Origin: an uncultured Collinsella sp. | GTDB taxonomy: Bacteria; Actinomycetota; Coriobacteriia; Coriobacteriales; Coriobacteriaceae | Reading direction: 5' to 3' | Length of the DNA stretch: 23,791 bases | NCBI GenBank assembly: GCA_900548495.1 | Contig: URKT01000031.1 | Span: forward strand, 1-23,791 | In this document: positions 13,334-22,796 of the stretch, one piece after another | Numbering within the stretch: position 1 is the first letter of the stretch | Layout: every line of letters starts with the position of its first letter | Notes under the pieces: model-generated | Databases searched by the model: none | What the model saw: the letters and a program-made list of their open reading frames with translations, nothing else | Told to the model about the DNA's origin: nothing | Program-made: the position numbers and the translations under genes

Positions 13334-15434
13334 TGATGAGGAAAAAGACCAGGTACGCGCTGCGTCCGACCTCGTTGCCATCGTGCAGGAAACGGTTGAG
13401 CTCAAGCCCCGCGGCCATGAGTTTTGGGGCTGCTGCCCCTTCCATGGCGAAAAGACGCCGTCCTTCCACATTATTCCCGCCACGCAGGTGTGGCATTGCT
13501 TTGGCTGCGGCGAGGGTGGCGACGTCTTCACCTATATCATGAAGCGCGAGAACCTGAGCTTTCCCGAGTCAATCCGTTATTTGGCCGATCGCGCAGGTAT
13601 TGAGCTGCACGACACCGGAGATCGCCGCGAGCGCGGTACTAAGCGTGCCCGCATCTACGATCTGTGCGCCGAGACCGCCCAGTTCTACCACACCATGCTT
13701 ATGCGCGGTAAGGACGGTCGTCCGCGCGAGTACTTTGCCAGCCGCGGCATGGGTGGCGACGTCTGCCGCCGCTACTACCTGGGCTTTGCACCAGGCCGTA
13801 ACGCGCTGGTGTCGCACCTGTCCCAGGCGGGTTTTACCCCGCAGGAGATGATCGACGCCAATGTTGCCGTGAGCCGCGGGCGCGGGCAGCTTGCCGACCG
13901 CTTCTACGACCGTGTGATGTTCCCCATCTTTGACGAGCAGGGTCACAACATTGCCTTTGGCGGTCGCATTATGGGCGACGGCCAGCCTAAGTACCTCAAC
14001 ACCGCCGAGACGAGCGTGTTTCATAAAAAGCGAAACCTCTACGGTTTTAATTGGGCCAAGGAGTTTATCGTCGCGCAGGATACCGCCATCGTGGTGGAGG
14101 GCTATACCGATTGCATCGCCTGCTGGGAGGCGGGGATTAAAAACGTTGTCGCCACGCTGGGCACCGCGCTCACGGAGCATCATGTAAAGACGCTCACCCG
14201 CTTTGCCAAGCGCATCGTGTATATGTTCGATGGCGATGCCGCGGGCCAGAAGGCCGCCCGCCGCGCGATTCAGTTTATCGAGCAGGATTCGATGGACCTG
14301 CGCTGCGTGGTACTGCCCGACGGCAACGACCCTATGGAGTTTATTACGGCGCACGGCGGCCAGGAGCTGCAGGCGCGCATCGACGCGGCCGAGCCGCTCA
14401 TGGACTTTGTCTACCGTTCGCTGCAGGAGTCGAGCGACATCACCACGCCGGGCGGTCGCGCCAAGGCGCTCGAGGATGCGCTGACGCTCATCTATCCGCT
14501 GCGCGATAGCTATATGATCGACACGTACTTTATCCAGATTGCCGACCTGCTGGGTTTGGATCTGGAGACCGTGCGCGCGAGCTCGGGCCGTGTGTTTCGC
14601 GATGTCGCCAAGCGCGAGGATGCGGAACGACGTCGTGAGCAGAACTATGAGCGCCAGCGGGCACAGGCTGAGCGGTCCGGTAGCGCGGGCGGTCGGGCGT
14701 CGGGTTCTCGCGATGCCGGTCGCGGTGCTTGGGCATCGGGCGCGACGCCGCCGGTGTCCGCGCCGGTCGAAGAAGAGCCGTACGACTACGTCCCGCTCGA
14801 TGCCTACGATGCCGCGCCCGTGGAGGTTGTCGACGACCTGCCGCCGATCGATGTGCCTGATGGTATGGGCTCTGTTCCTGTGCCTGATGGTTCGGACGCA
14901 CCGGCTACGGCGGCGCCGATGGTTCTTACCGATCTTGAACGCAAGTCCTTGGCGGGGGAGCGTGAACTGCTGACCATGCTCACGAGCTACCCCGACCTGT
15001 TCCGCACGTATGCCGATCGCATCTGCTCCATCGAGTGGGTTGACCCACGTCACGAGTCCATCGCATGGGCCGTTCTGGCAACGCCACCGGGAACCGATCC
15101 TGCAGCCTGCATGGATGCGGCGCGCTCGGTGTGTCCCGAGGCGGCAACGCTTGTGAGTGCCGGGCGCATCTCGGCGACGAGCAAGCACCCCACCGAGACG
15201 AACATCGTGTTTATGCTCGATACGCTTGAGCTCTACACCATCAAACGCCGCATGCGTGCCGCACAGGCCAAGCTGCGCCAGGACCGTTCGCTCGATGATG
15301 AGGCCCGTCGCGCGCTAACCATGCAGGCTGCGCAGGATTCGCAGCGTCAGCGCGAACTGCAAAAGTCAATCGGCGGCGTGGCGGATCCGTTCCGTTTGAT
15401 TGGCCTGGAGGCCGCAGGCACCGAACAAGCCTAG
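13326..15434 (+). CDS. dnaG: DNA primase
   Basis: Synthesises RNA primers for replication. The 702-residue protein has the CHC2 zinc ribbon (C37, H40, C58, C61), then the catalytic core with FDEQGHNIAFGGR, and a Toprim domain with Glu258 in VVEGYTD and Asp302/Asp304 in MFDGDAAG. A low-complexity Arg/Gly/Ala then Pro/Asp-rich linker covers about 430-535. The C-terminal domain, expected to bind the DnaB helicase, runs to the end. The start is GTG, 8 bases inside ribF, with AGGGGGTGAG upstream. It closes the rimP-to-dnaG block, and rpoD follows 110 bases later, the classical dnaG-rpoD pairing without rpsU. Confidence 0.96.
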   Translation: MISDEEKDQVRAASDLVAIVQETVELKPRGHEFWGCCPFHGEKTPSFHIIPATQVWHCFGCGEGGDVFTYIMKRENLSFPESIRYLADRAGIELHDTGDRRERGTKRARIYDLCAETAQFYHTMLMRGKDGRPREYFASRGMGGDVCRRYYLGFAPGRNALVSHLSQAGFTPQEMIDANVAVSRGRGQLADRFYDRVMFPIFDEQGHNIAFGGRIMGDGQPKYLNTAETSVFHKKRNLYGFNWAKEFIVAQDTAIVVEGYTDCIACWEAGIKNVVATLGTALTEHHVKTLTRFAKRIVYMFDGDAAGQKAARRAIQFIEQDSMDLRCVVLPDGNDPMEFITAHGGQELQARIDAAEPLMDFVYRSLQESSDITTPGGRAKALEDALTLIYPLRDSYMIDTYFIQIADLLGLDLETVRASSGRVFRDVAKREDAERRREQNYERQRAQAERSGSAGGRASGSRDAGRGAWASGATPPVSAPVEEEPYDYVPLDAYDAAPVEVVDDLPPIDVPDGMGSVPVPDGSDAPATAAPMVLTDLERKSLAGERELLTMLTSYPDLFRTYADRICSIEWVDPRHESIAWAVLATPPGTDPAACMDAARSVCPEAATLVSAGRISATSKHPTETNIVFMLDTLELYTIKRRMRAAQAKLRQDRSLDDEARRALTMQAAQDSQRQRELQKSIGGVADPFRLIGLEAAGTEQA

Positions 15435-15503
15435 ATGTTGTGGTCAACCAGCGTATTCTCGCCTATATCCAGCCCTCTTTTTGGGTATAGACGTCAATGT
15501 GTG

Positions 15504-15512
15504 TGCTAAAGT
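15504..15512 (+). promoter_or_regulatory. Possible extended -10 promoter of rpoD
   Basis: TGC followed by TAAAGT (15507-15512) forms an extended -10 pattern 33 bases before the rpoD start. The nearest -35-like hexamer, TTGGGT at 15481, is 20 bases away, longer than usual. No terminator separates dnaG from rpoD, so read-through from upstream is also likely. Confidence 0.35.
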
Positions 15513-15544
15513 ATTGAGTCCTGTGGACTATGAAGGGAGAATCT

Positions 15545-16894
<1,350 letters not shown>

Positions 16895-16905
16895 TCAAGC
16901 AAGAG

Positions 16906-16938
16906 GCGCCCTCAAGCACATTCGCTTGGGGGCGCTTT
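16906..16938 (+). terminator. Intrinsic terminator of rpoD
   Basis: GCGCCCTCAAGC (16906-16917) pairs with GCTTGGGGGCGC (16924-16935), 12 pairs with one G-T wobble and a 6-base loop. It is followed by a short TTTC run, 11 bases after the stop. Confidence 0.72.
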
Positions 16939-16943
16939 CATGT

Positions 16944-16997
16944 AGTCGTTGGGGACGTTCTTGAATGACTAGTCGTTTAAGAACGTCCCCAATGACT
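16944..16997. repeat. 54-bp near-perfect palindrome between rpoD and tRNA-Asn
   Basis: The whole interval 16944-16997 folds back on itself with no unpaired bases apart from the turn at the apex. The only imperfections are G-T wobbles, such as 16948 with 16993. The arms contain GGGGACGTTCTT and AAGAACGTCCCC. A heptamer AGTCGTT/AATGACT occurs four times (16944, 16964, 16971, 16991). It is neither a terminator (no T-run) nor part of the tRNA promoter. The form is like REP-type palindromic repeats, some of which are moved by tyrosine transposases (RAYT). No such transposase is in this window. Confidence 0.7.
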
Positions 16998-17024
16998 GGA
17001 TCGGAAAATTTCTTAAAAAAGTTC

Positions 17025-17052
17025 TTGCCATGAGCTGATTCGTCCGTATAAT
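17025..17052 (+). promoter_or_regulatory. Sigma-70-type promoter of tRNA-Asn
   Basis: TTGCCA (17025-17030) and a consensus TATAAT (17047-17052) are 16 bases apart. An A/T-rich stretch at 17006-17022, just upstream of the -35, resembles an UP element. The predicted start is near 17059, about 24 bases before the mature tRNA. Confidence 0.75.
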
Positions 17053-17082
17053 AAACTTCGTTGCTTGAGAGCACGCACCTAT

Positions 17083-17157
17083 TCCTCGGTAGCTCAATGG
17101 TAGAGCACGCGGCTGTTAACCGCGCTGTTGTAGGTTCGAGTCCTACCCGGGGAGCCA
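17083..17157 (+). tRNA. tRNA-Asn (anticodon GTT)
   Basis: The cloverleaf can be read directly. Acceptor TCCTCGG (17083-17089) pairs with CCGGGGA (17147-17153). The D-arm is GCTC-AATGGTA-GAGC. The anticodon stem CGCGG/CCGCG surrounds loop CTGTTAA with anticodon GTT at 17115-17117. The T-arm is GTAGG-TTCGAGT-CCTAC. The discriminator is G17154 and CCA is encoded at 17155-17157. It decodes AAC and AAT codons. It is a single-gene unit with its own promoter and terminator. Confidence 0.96.
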
Positions 17158-17163
17158 GGTTGT

Positions 17164-17193
17164 AAAACCCGTCGCTTATGCGGCGGGTTTTTT
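17164..17193 (+). terminator. Intrinsic terminator of tRNA-Asn
   Basis: AACCCGTCGC and GCGGCGGGTT form the stem (one wobble) around TTAT, with flanking A and T runs and six T at 17188-17193. It lies 6 bases after the CCA end. From here to 17351 I recognise nothing beyond a weak TAGAAT at 17290-17295. Confidence 0.88.
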
Positions 17194-17351
17194 CTTGCCG
17201 CGATCGCCTGGCTCGAACGTTACCGTATCAACATTTCGTGTCGAGGATGTAATCCCGAGGCCCGCCACCTCAACATGGCGCGGTCGTTGTAGAATATTGC
17301 AATGATTGCTCCCACGACATGGTGCCGCGAGCACCAGATAAGGAGATTCTT

Positions 17352-17708
17352 GTGTCTGAGACCATTAACGGCAGCCTGAGCGTCTCGAACGACGTTATTG
17401 CCGATATTGCCGGTTATGCCGCGATGACGTGCTATGGCGTTGTCGGTATGGCTGAGCAGCTCCAGGGCGCCGAGAGCGTGCGCCTGCTTGCCGGTCAGCG
17501 CCTCCGCAAGGGCGTGCTTGTCTCCGCCGACGAGAACGGCCTTACGGTCGATCTTCACGTCGTGCTCGAGAACGGCGTCAACATGAAGTCCGTCTGCCAC
17601 AATCTTTCGAGCTCCGTTGCCTTCACCCTGCAGGAGATCGCCCAGATCGATCCCGCCAGCCTTAAGATCGGCATCCATATCGACGCGCTCAAGAGCCGTC
17701 TGAACTAG
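17352..17708 (+). CDS. Asp23/Gls24 (YloU-like) family envelope stress protein
   Basis: The 118-residue protein matches the Asp23/Gls24/YloU pattern: an N-terminal strand pair with GSLSVSNDVIADIAGYAAMTCYGVVGM (about residues 6-32), a central basic/Gly stretch, DLHVVLENGVNMKSVC, and a C-terminal helix and strand with IGIHIDAL. Family members are small cytosolic proteins, some linked to cell-envelope stress, whose molecular job is poorly known. The GTG at 17352 is chosen because AAGGAG (17340-17345) lies 6 bases upstream. An in-frame ATG at 17319 has no site. It lies 27 bases before the fakA-like gene, the same pairing as yloU-yloV in Bacillus subtilis. Confidence 0.87.
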   Translation: MSETINGSLSVSNDVIADIAGYAAMTCYGVVGMAEQLQGAESVRLLAGQRLRKGVLVSADENGLTVDLHVVLENGVNMKSVCHNLSSSVAFTLQEIAQIDPASLKIGIHIDALKSRLN

Positions 17709-17735
17709 CATCCGAAAACGGAGATTCAAATACCC

Positions 17736-19397
17736 ATGATTGCAAAGACCATTCGCACCTGTTTTCCGATCGCTGCGGCTGCCGTTTCCGACAAGGCCGA
17801 GGAGATCAACAAGCTCAACGTCTTCCCCGTACCCGACGGCGACACTGGTACCAACATGTCGCTCACGCTCGCCTCGGTGACCAAGGAGCTCTCCGCCCTT
17901 CCTGCCGACGCCGACATGGAAGCCATCGCCGGCGCCATCACCCACGGCTCCCTCATGGGCGCTCGCGGTAACTCCGGCGTTATTACCTCGCAGATTCTTC
18001 GCGGCGTGGCCGAGGGCCTTGTCTCTGCCGACGAGCCTATCACGTCCGCCAACATTGCCTTCGCCTTCCGTCGTGCCGTCAAGGTTGCCTTCCAGGCTGT
18101 CCGCAAGCCCATCGAGGGCACGATCCTCACGGTCCTGCGCGATGTCTCGACCAAGGCCGATGAGTGCGAGAAGAAGAAGTTCTCGGCCGAGGATGCGCTT
18201 GATGCTATCGTCGTCGAGGCGTACCAGTCCGTCGCCCGCACGCCCGACTTGCTGCCCGTCCTCAAAGAGAACGGCGTGGTCGACTCAGGCGCCTTCGGCT
18301 TTGCCATCTTCCTGGAGAACTTTGTTGCCGCCGCGCTTGGTCGCAGCACCGTTGTCGAGGATTTCTCCGCTACGTTTGACTCCGCCGGCTCTGCCCGCGA
18401 TGCCGCTCTTGGCCGTGTTGAGATCGAGGCTAACGACGACTGGGAGGGCTCGGAGTTTCGCTACTGCAACGAGTTCCTCTTTAAGGCTGACGCCCCGTTT
18501 GACGAGGACGAGTGCCTTAAGTTCCTAGGCTCCATGGGCGACTGTGAGCTGCTCGTGGGCGCCTATCCCGACTACAAGATCCATGTGCACTCCAACACCC
18601 CCAACCTGGTGCTCGAGCACATGCTGCAGCTCGGTCAGATCTATGAGGTCTTTATCCACAACATGGAGATGGAGGCCCACGACCGTACCGCCAAGATCCA
18701 CGAGGATCAGGAAAAGGCCGCCGAGCCCGCCAAGGCGCTGGGTTTTGTCGCCGTTGCTGCCGGTTCCGGTGAGGCCGACATCCTCAAGTCCCTTGGCGTT
18801 GACGTGATCGTCTCGGGTGGCCAGACCATGAACCCCTCGACCGCCGACCTGCTGGGCGCGGTGGACCAGGTCAACGCGACCTCGGTCATCATCCTGCCCA
18901 ATAACGGCAACATCCGCATGGCTGCCGAGGCCGCAGCCTCTGCCTGCACCGATAAAAAGGTTGCCGTCGTTCCCACCAAGACCGTCCCGCAGGCCTTCTC
19001 CGCGCTGTTCGCGGTCCTGCCCGATTCCGAGCTCGAGGATGCTGTTGCCGCTATGGTCGACGCCATCAGCGAGGTCCGCGATGGCGAGGTCACCCGCGCC
19101 GTGCGCGACTCCAGTGCCTCCGACGGCTCGCCGATTCACTCCGGTGACGTCATGGGCATCATTGCCGGCTCCATCGATGTGGTCGGCTCTGACGTGAAGC
19201 AGGTCACGCTCGATTGCATCAACCGTATGCAGGAGGAAGAGGAGGGTGACGCGCTGACGATTCTGGCCGGCGAGGAACTGTCCGATGAGGCCTTCCAGGA
19301 GATCGTCGACGCCATTGAGGAGGCTCAGCCCGATCTGGAGGTCGACGCCCATCGTGGCGAGCAGCCGCTCTATCCCGTGATCTTCTCGATCGAGTAG
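17736..19397 (+). CDS. fakA: DhaL/DAK-domain kinase, FakA (YloV)-like fatty acid kinase subunit
   Basis: FakA proteins bind ATP and phosphorylate fatty acids presented by a FakB partner, feeding exogenous fatty acids into phospholipid synthesis. The 553-residue protein has the N-terminal DhaL domain with NKLNVFPVPDGDTGTNM (metal/ATP-binding Asp residues at 34 and 36) and HGSLMGARGNSG at 70-81. A middle domain follows, and a C-terminal region of about 200 residues has alternating strands and helices as in FakA. No FakB (DegV) gene is in the window, so the partner must lie elsewhere. GGAG is 12 bases upstream of the ATG, rather far. The upstream neighbour is the YloU-like gene and recG follows after 10 bases, an order also known in Firmicutes. 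Confidence 0.88.
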   Translation: MIAKTIRTCFPIAAAAVSDKAEEINKLNVFPVPDGDTGTNMSLTLASVTKELSALPADADMEAIAGAITHGSLMGARGNSGVITSQILRGVAEGLVSADEPITSANIAFAFRRAVKVAFQAVRKPIEGTILTVLRDVSTKADECEKKKFSAEDALDAIVVEAYQSVARTPDLLPVLKENGVVDSGAFGFAIFLENFVAAALGRSTVVEDFSATFDSAGSARDAALGRVEIEANDDWEGSEFRYCNEFLFKADAPFDEDECLKFLGSMGDCELLVGAYPDYKIHVHSNTPNLVLEHMLQLGQIYEVFIHNMEMEAHDRTAKIHEDQEKAAEPAKALGFVAVAAGSGEADILKSLGVDVIVSGGQTMNPSTADLLGAVDQVNATSVIILPNNGNIRMAAEAAASACTDKKVAVVPTKTVPQAFSALFAVLPDSELEDAVAAMVDAISEVRDGEVTRAVRDSSASDGSPIHSGDVMGIIAGSIDVVGSDVKQVTLDCINRMQEEEEGDALTILAGEELSDEAFQEIVDAIEEAQPDLEVDAHRGEQPLYPVIFSIE

Positions 19398-19407
19398 GCA
19401 ACTGCCC

Positions 19408-21585
19408 ATGTCCGAGCTGTGCTCCGTGCCGCGCGTCTCGGAGCGCTTTGCCCAGAGCAATGCGCTCGACGAGGATATCGCGCGACTCAAATATGTTTCG
19501 GGTAAACGCGAGGAGGCCCTTCGCCGTCTGGGAATTCGGACGGTGGGGGACCTCCTTCTCCATATCCCTCATCGATATCTCGACTTTACGCGCTCCTGGT
19601 CCATCGAGATGGCTCCCATCGGTACCGTTTGCACGATTGTCGCCACGGTCGACCGTATCGTCCAAAAGCAGCCGCGTCCGCGCATGCAGGTGACCGAGGT
19701 CTCGCTTGTTGACGAGACGGGCGTGCTGCAGGTCGCCTTTTTCCGCCAGCCCTGGATTGCCCAGCAGCTTAAGCAGGGTGACCGCCTGGCCGTGATGGGC
19801 AAGGTCGAGTTTGCCTACGGCTTTAAGCAGATGGCCTCGCCGCACTTTGAAAAGCTCGATGACGGGCGTGCTGCGGGCACCATCCTGCCGGTCCATTACG
19901 TGAGTGACGGCGTGAGCCAGGCGTGGATGCGCCGCATCGTAAGCGGCGCGATCGAGGTCGTCGGCAATCCCTTTGATCCCATTCCGGCACGCTTACGCGT
20001 TAAGCGTCGCCTCATGAGCAATGCCCGCGCTTTGCGCTCGATCCACTTTCCCTCGAGCATGGCTGAGCGCGATATCGCGCGCCGTCGCCTGGCCTACGAG
20101 GAGTGCCTCTACCTGCAGCTGGCGCTGCGCCTGCGCAACGACGGCGGCCTGGTCGATGTGGTTCCCTATGCCCACACCGCGGGCGAGCACCTGGCCGCGC
20201 TCAAGCAAGCCCTGCCGTTTTCGCTGAGCGACGAGCAGGAGGCCGCGTTCCAGGATATCCTGCGCGATATGTGCGATGGCGGGCACGTGATGAACCGCCT
20301 GCTGCTGGGTGATGTCGGTACCGGTAAGACCGCCGTTGCCGCCTGCGCGCTGGCTGTGGCTGCCGATAGCGGCACGCAGGCCTGCGTTATGGCGCCCACG
20401 GGCGTGCTGGCGCGCCAATATGCCGATAAGACCGGCCCTCTGCTCTCCCAGGCCGGCATGTCCTGGGCACTTCTGACGGGTGCCACGCCGGCCGCAGAGC
20501 GCGAGCGCATCCATGCACAGCTGGAATCGGGCGAGCTTGACGTGCTCTTTGGCACCCACGCGGTTCTTTCGGATTACATTGCGTTCAAGCATCTGTCGCT
20601 CGTGGTCATCGATGAACAGCACCGGTTTGGCGTCGGCCAACGCAACGCCCTGCGCGCGAAGGGACCGGGTGCCGATCTGCTCGTTATGACGGCGACGCCC
20701 ATCCCGCGTACGCTGGCGCTTTCGGTCTACGGCGATCTGGACACGAGCATCATTCGCCATCGGCCCGTCCCTGGTGCTGGCGTGACGACACGCGTGCTCA
20801 CCGAGTCGAGCCGTGACCTCGCCTATGGCGCCATCCGCGAGGCGCATGAAAAGGGTCAGCAGGCCTACGTGATTTGTCCGCTCGTGGAGCCGAGTGACTC
20901 GGCCGATGAGCTGGAAGACGTGCCCGGTATTGCTCGCGACGACGAGGGCCGCGTAACCGTCCCCGTGCCACTGCACGATACGGCAACCGAGCTCGACCGC
21001 CTGCGTCTGGCGTTGCCGGGTCTTGCCATCGAGCGCCTTCACGGCCGTATGCCAGCGGGGGAGAAGGATCGGGTCATCGATGCCTTCAAGCGTGGCGAGA
21101 TCGACGTGCTCGTCTCGACCACGGTGGTCGAGGTGGGCGTCGACGTGCCTAACGCCACCGTTATGGTCATCGAGAACGGTGAGCGCTTTGGCTTGGCGGC
21201 CTTGCACCAGCTGCGCGGTCGCGTGGGCCGCGGCAGCGTGTCGGGCACCTGCCTGGTTATGACGCACTCCAAGGGCAACGGCGGCGCATCGGCGGCGCAA
21301 GACCGTCTCCAGTCGCTCGAAAAGACCTCGGACGGCTTTACGCTCGCCCAAATGGACCTGCGTTTGCGCCACGAGGGCGAAATCCTGGGGTACCGCCAGC
21401 ATGGTGGTGTGACCCTGCGCTTTGTCGACCTGGATGCCGACGAGGAGCTGATTGAGTGGGCCCATTTGGACGCGGTCGAGCTCTTGCGGTATGCTTGCAC
21501 CCTTGACTCCGTGGCGACGCGCCCTCTGCGCGATGCGGTCGCCATGCGATATCGACACATTTTTAAGGAGGTCAGCGGAGGATGA
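19408..21585 (+). CDS. recG: ATP-dependent DNA helicase RecG
   Basis: Remodels stalled replication forks and branch-migrates Holliday junctions. The 725-residue protein has the N-terminal wedge domain beginning with RRLGIRTVGDLLLHIPHRYLD, an OB-fold around residues 60-150, Walker A GDVGTGKT at 301-308, the RecG-type DEQH box at 402-405 (VIDEQHRFGVGQR), MTATPIPRTLAL, and the second RecA-like domain with STTVVEVGVDVPNA and QLRGRVGRG. The C-terminal TRG-type part is present. No good ribosome binding site precedes the ATG, so coupling to the fakA-like gene 10 bases upstream is likely. The stop overlaps the rsmD start as ATGA. Confidence 0.96.
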   Translation: MSELCSVPRVSERFAQSNALDEDIARLKYVSGKREEALRRLGIRTVGDLLLHIPHRYLDFTRSWSIEMAPIGTVCTIVATVDRIVQKQPRPRMQVTEVSLVDETGVLQVAFFRQPWIAQQLKQGDRLAVMGKVEFAYGFKQMASPHFEKLDDGRAAGTILPVHYVSDGVSQAWMRRIVSGAIEVVGNPFDPIPARLRVKRRLMSNARALRSIHFPSSMAERDIARRRLAYEECLYLQLALRLRNDGGLVDVVPYAHTAGEHLAALKQALPFSLSDEQEAAFQDILRDMCDGGHVMNRLLLGDVGTGKTAVAACALAVAADSGTQACVMAPTGVLARQYADKTGPLLSQAGMSWALLTGATPAAERERIHAQLESGELDVLFGTHAVLSDYIAFKHLSLVVIDEQHRFGVGQRNALRAKGPGADLLVMTATPIPRTLALSVYGDLDTSIIRHRPVPGAGVTTRVLTESSRDLAYGAIREAHEKGQQAYVICPLVEPSDSADELEDVPGIARDDEGRVTVPVPLHDTATELDRLRLALPGLAIERLHGRMPAGEKDRVIDAFKRGEIDVLVSTTVVEVGVDVPNATVMVIENGERFGLAALHQLRGRVGRGSVSGTCLVMTHSKGNGGASAAQDRLQSLEKTSDGFTLAQMDLRLRHEGEILGYRQHGGVTLRFVDLDADEELIEWAHLDAVELLRYACTLDSVATRPLRDAVAMRYRHIFKEVSGG

Positions 21586-22238
21586 GAATCATCGGCGGCG
21601 AATGGCGCGGTCGTAAGATCGAGGAGCCCCGTGGTCGCGATGTCACTCGCCCCACGACCGATCGCGTGCGCGAGGCGTGCGCATCTATGGTCATGTCGGC
21701 ATTCGATTTCGATTTGGACGAGGTTCGTGTTCTGGACGCCTTTGGCGGCTCCGGTGCCTTAGGGTTAGAGATGCTCTCTCGTGGGGCCCGCTCGCTCACG
21801 ACGTTTGAGATCGATCGCAACGCCGCGCGGCTCATTACCAAGAATATCGAGTCGCTCTGCCGTGACCGTGCGCGTTGGCGCGTGGTCACGGGCGACATGC
21901 TGGCGAGCGCCTCGCGCGGTCGTGTACCGGGCGGCCCCTTTGATCTGGTCCTGCTCGACCCGCCGTATGCCTTTGGTGCCGAGCCGGTCGAGGAATTGCT
22001 GCAGAACCTGGCTCAGCAGGGTCTGCTTGCACCTGGTGCTTATGCCCTGTTTGAGCATGCCGCCGCCGATGCGGGCGCGCATCCGGCAGGCTTTGAGACT
22101 GTACGCGAGAAGCGCTACGGCATTACCTCGGTCGACCTGCTTCGTTGGGTCGGCGATGACGACGGTGAGGACGATAGTGCCGTCACCGATGCCGACAACA
22201 ACGATGCAACGACGTTTCAGGAGGACGCCCATGAATGA
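21582..22238 (+). CDS. rsmD: 16S rRNA (guanine(966)-N(2))-methyltransferase RsmD
   Basis: Uses S-adenosylmethionine to methylate G966 of 16S rRNA in the 30S subunit. The 218-residue protein starts MRIIGGEWRGR and has RPTTDRVREA, the SAM-binding loop DAFGGSGALGLEMLSRGA, and the catalytic DPPY at 126-129. The last 27 or so residues are very acidic (Asp/Glu-rich) and extend beyond the usual end of the family. A textbook site AAGGAGGT (21565-21572) lies 9 bases before the ATG, inside recG. The 3' end overlaps coaD by 8 bases. rsmD-coaD adjacency is common across bacteria. Confidence 0.94.
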   Translation: MRIIGGEWRGRKIEEPRGRDVTRPTTDRVREACASMVMSAFDFDLDEVRVLDAFGGSGALGLEMLSRGARSLTTFEIDRNAARLITKNIESLCRDRARWRVVTGDMLASASRGRVPGGPFDLVLLDPPYAFGAEPVEELLQNLAQQGLLAPGAYALFEHAAADAGAHPAGFETVREKRYGITSVDLLRWVGDDDGEDDSAVTDADNNDATTFQEDAHE

Positions 22239-22728
22239 CACCATCAACCGCGTGATCGTCCCGGGCACCTTCGATCCCATCACGTTTGGCCATATCGATG
22301 TGATCCGCCGCGCCCGACGCATCTTTCCCAGCGTGATTGTCGCCGTGGCCGAATCGCAGGGTAAAAACGGTGTGGGCACCACGTTTATGCTCGATGAGCG
22401 CGTGGCGCTGGCCCGCGAGGCGCTCGGTGATATCGACGGCGTCGAGGTCCTGCCCTTTACCGGCCTCTTGGTCGACTTCGCACGTGAACAGGGGGCAGGT
22501 GCCGTGGTCAAGGGCCTGCGCGCCATGACTGACTTTGAGTATGAGCTGCAGCAGGCCGACCTCAACTATCGCCTTGATAGCGAGCTGGAGTCCATCTTTG
22601 TCATGAGTGCTCCGCAGTACGGCTACATCTCGAGTTCGGTGGTGCGCCAGATCGCTTCGCTTGGCAGCGACGTGTCGACGTTTGTGCCGCCCAACGTGGT
22701 CGAAGCGCTCAAACATCGCTTTTCGTGA
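22231..22728 (+). CDS. coaD: Phosphopantetheine adenylyltransferase
   Basis: Transfers AMP from ATP to 4'-phosphopantetheine, the penultimate step of coenzyme A synthesis; cytosolic hexamer in known cases. The 165-residue protein has the nucleotidyltransferase motif PGTFDPITFGH (T18, G20, H21 as the T/HxGH signature), VVKGLRAMTDFEYELQ, and the C-terminal ISSSVVR at 133-139. The ATG at 22231 has AGGAGG (22219-22224) 6 bases upstream and overlaps the rsmD stop. A longer open frame in this phase begins far upstream inside rsmD and is not the gene. It probably ends the recG-rsmD-coaD unit. The TTTTTT just after the stop has no clear stem. Confidence 0.96.
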   Translation: MNDTINRVIVPGTFDPITFGHIDVIRRARRIFPSVIVAVAESQGKNGVGTTFMLDERVALAREALGDIDGVEVLPFTGLLVDFAREQGAGAVVKGLRAMTDFEYELQQADLNYRLDSELESIFVMSAPQYGYISSSVVRQIASLGSDVSTFVPPNVVEALKHRFS

Positions 22729-22752
22729 CGTTTTTTATTGCCTGGTGGCATG

Positions 22753-22761
22753 TGGTAAACT
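22753..22761 (+). promoter_or_regulatory. Possible extended -10 promoter for the SepIVA-like gene
   Basis: TGG followed by TAAACT (22756-22761) is an extended -10 pattern, 36 bases before the predicted ATG. A T-rich stretch lies where a -35 would be, without a clear hexamer. Confidence 0.35.
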
Positions 22762-22796
22762 AACACGATGATATGTTACCTATGAAAGGAGACCGG

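Noticed and set aside
17083..17157. tRNA-Asn as an integration (att) site
   Set aside because: No integrase, no repeat of the tRNA 3' end, and ordinary core genes on both sides.
21781..22230. Extended reading frame giving a 315-residue CoaD
   Set aside because: The first half is out of frame with rsmD, which is real. CoaD begins at the ATG at 22231 with AGGAGG upstream and has the exact family length.
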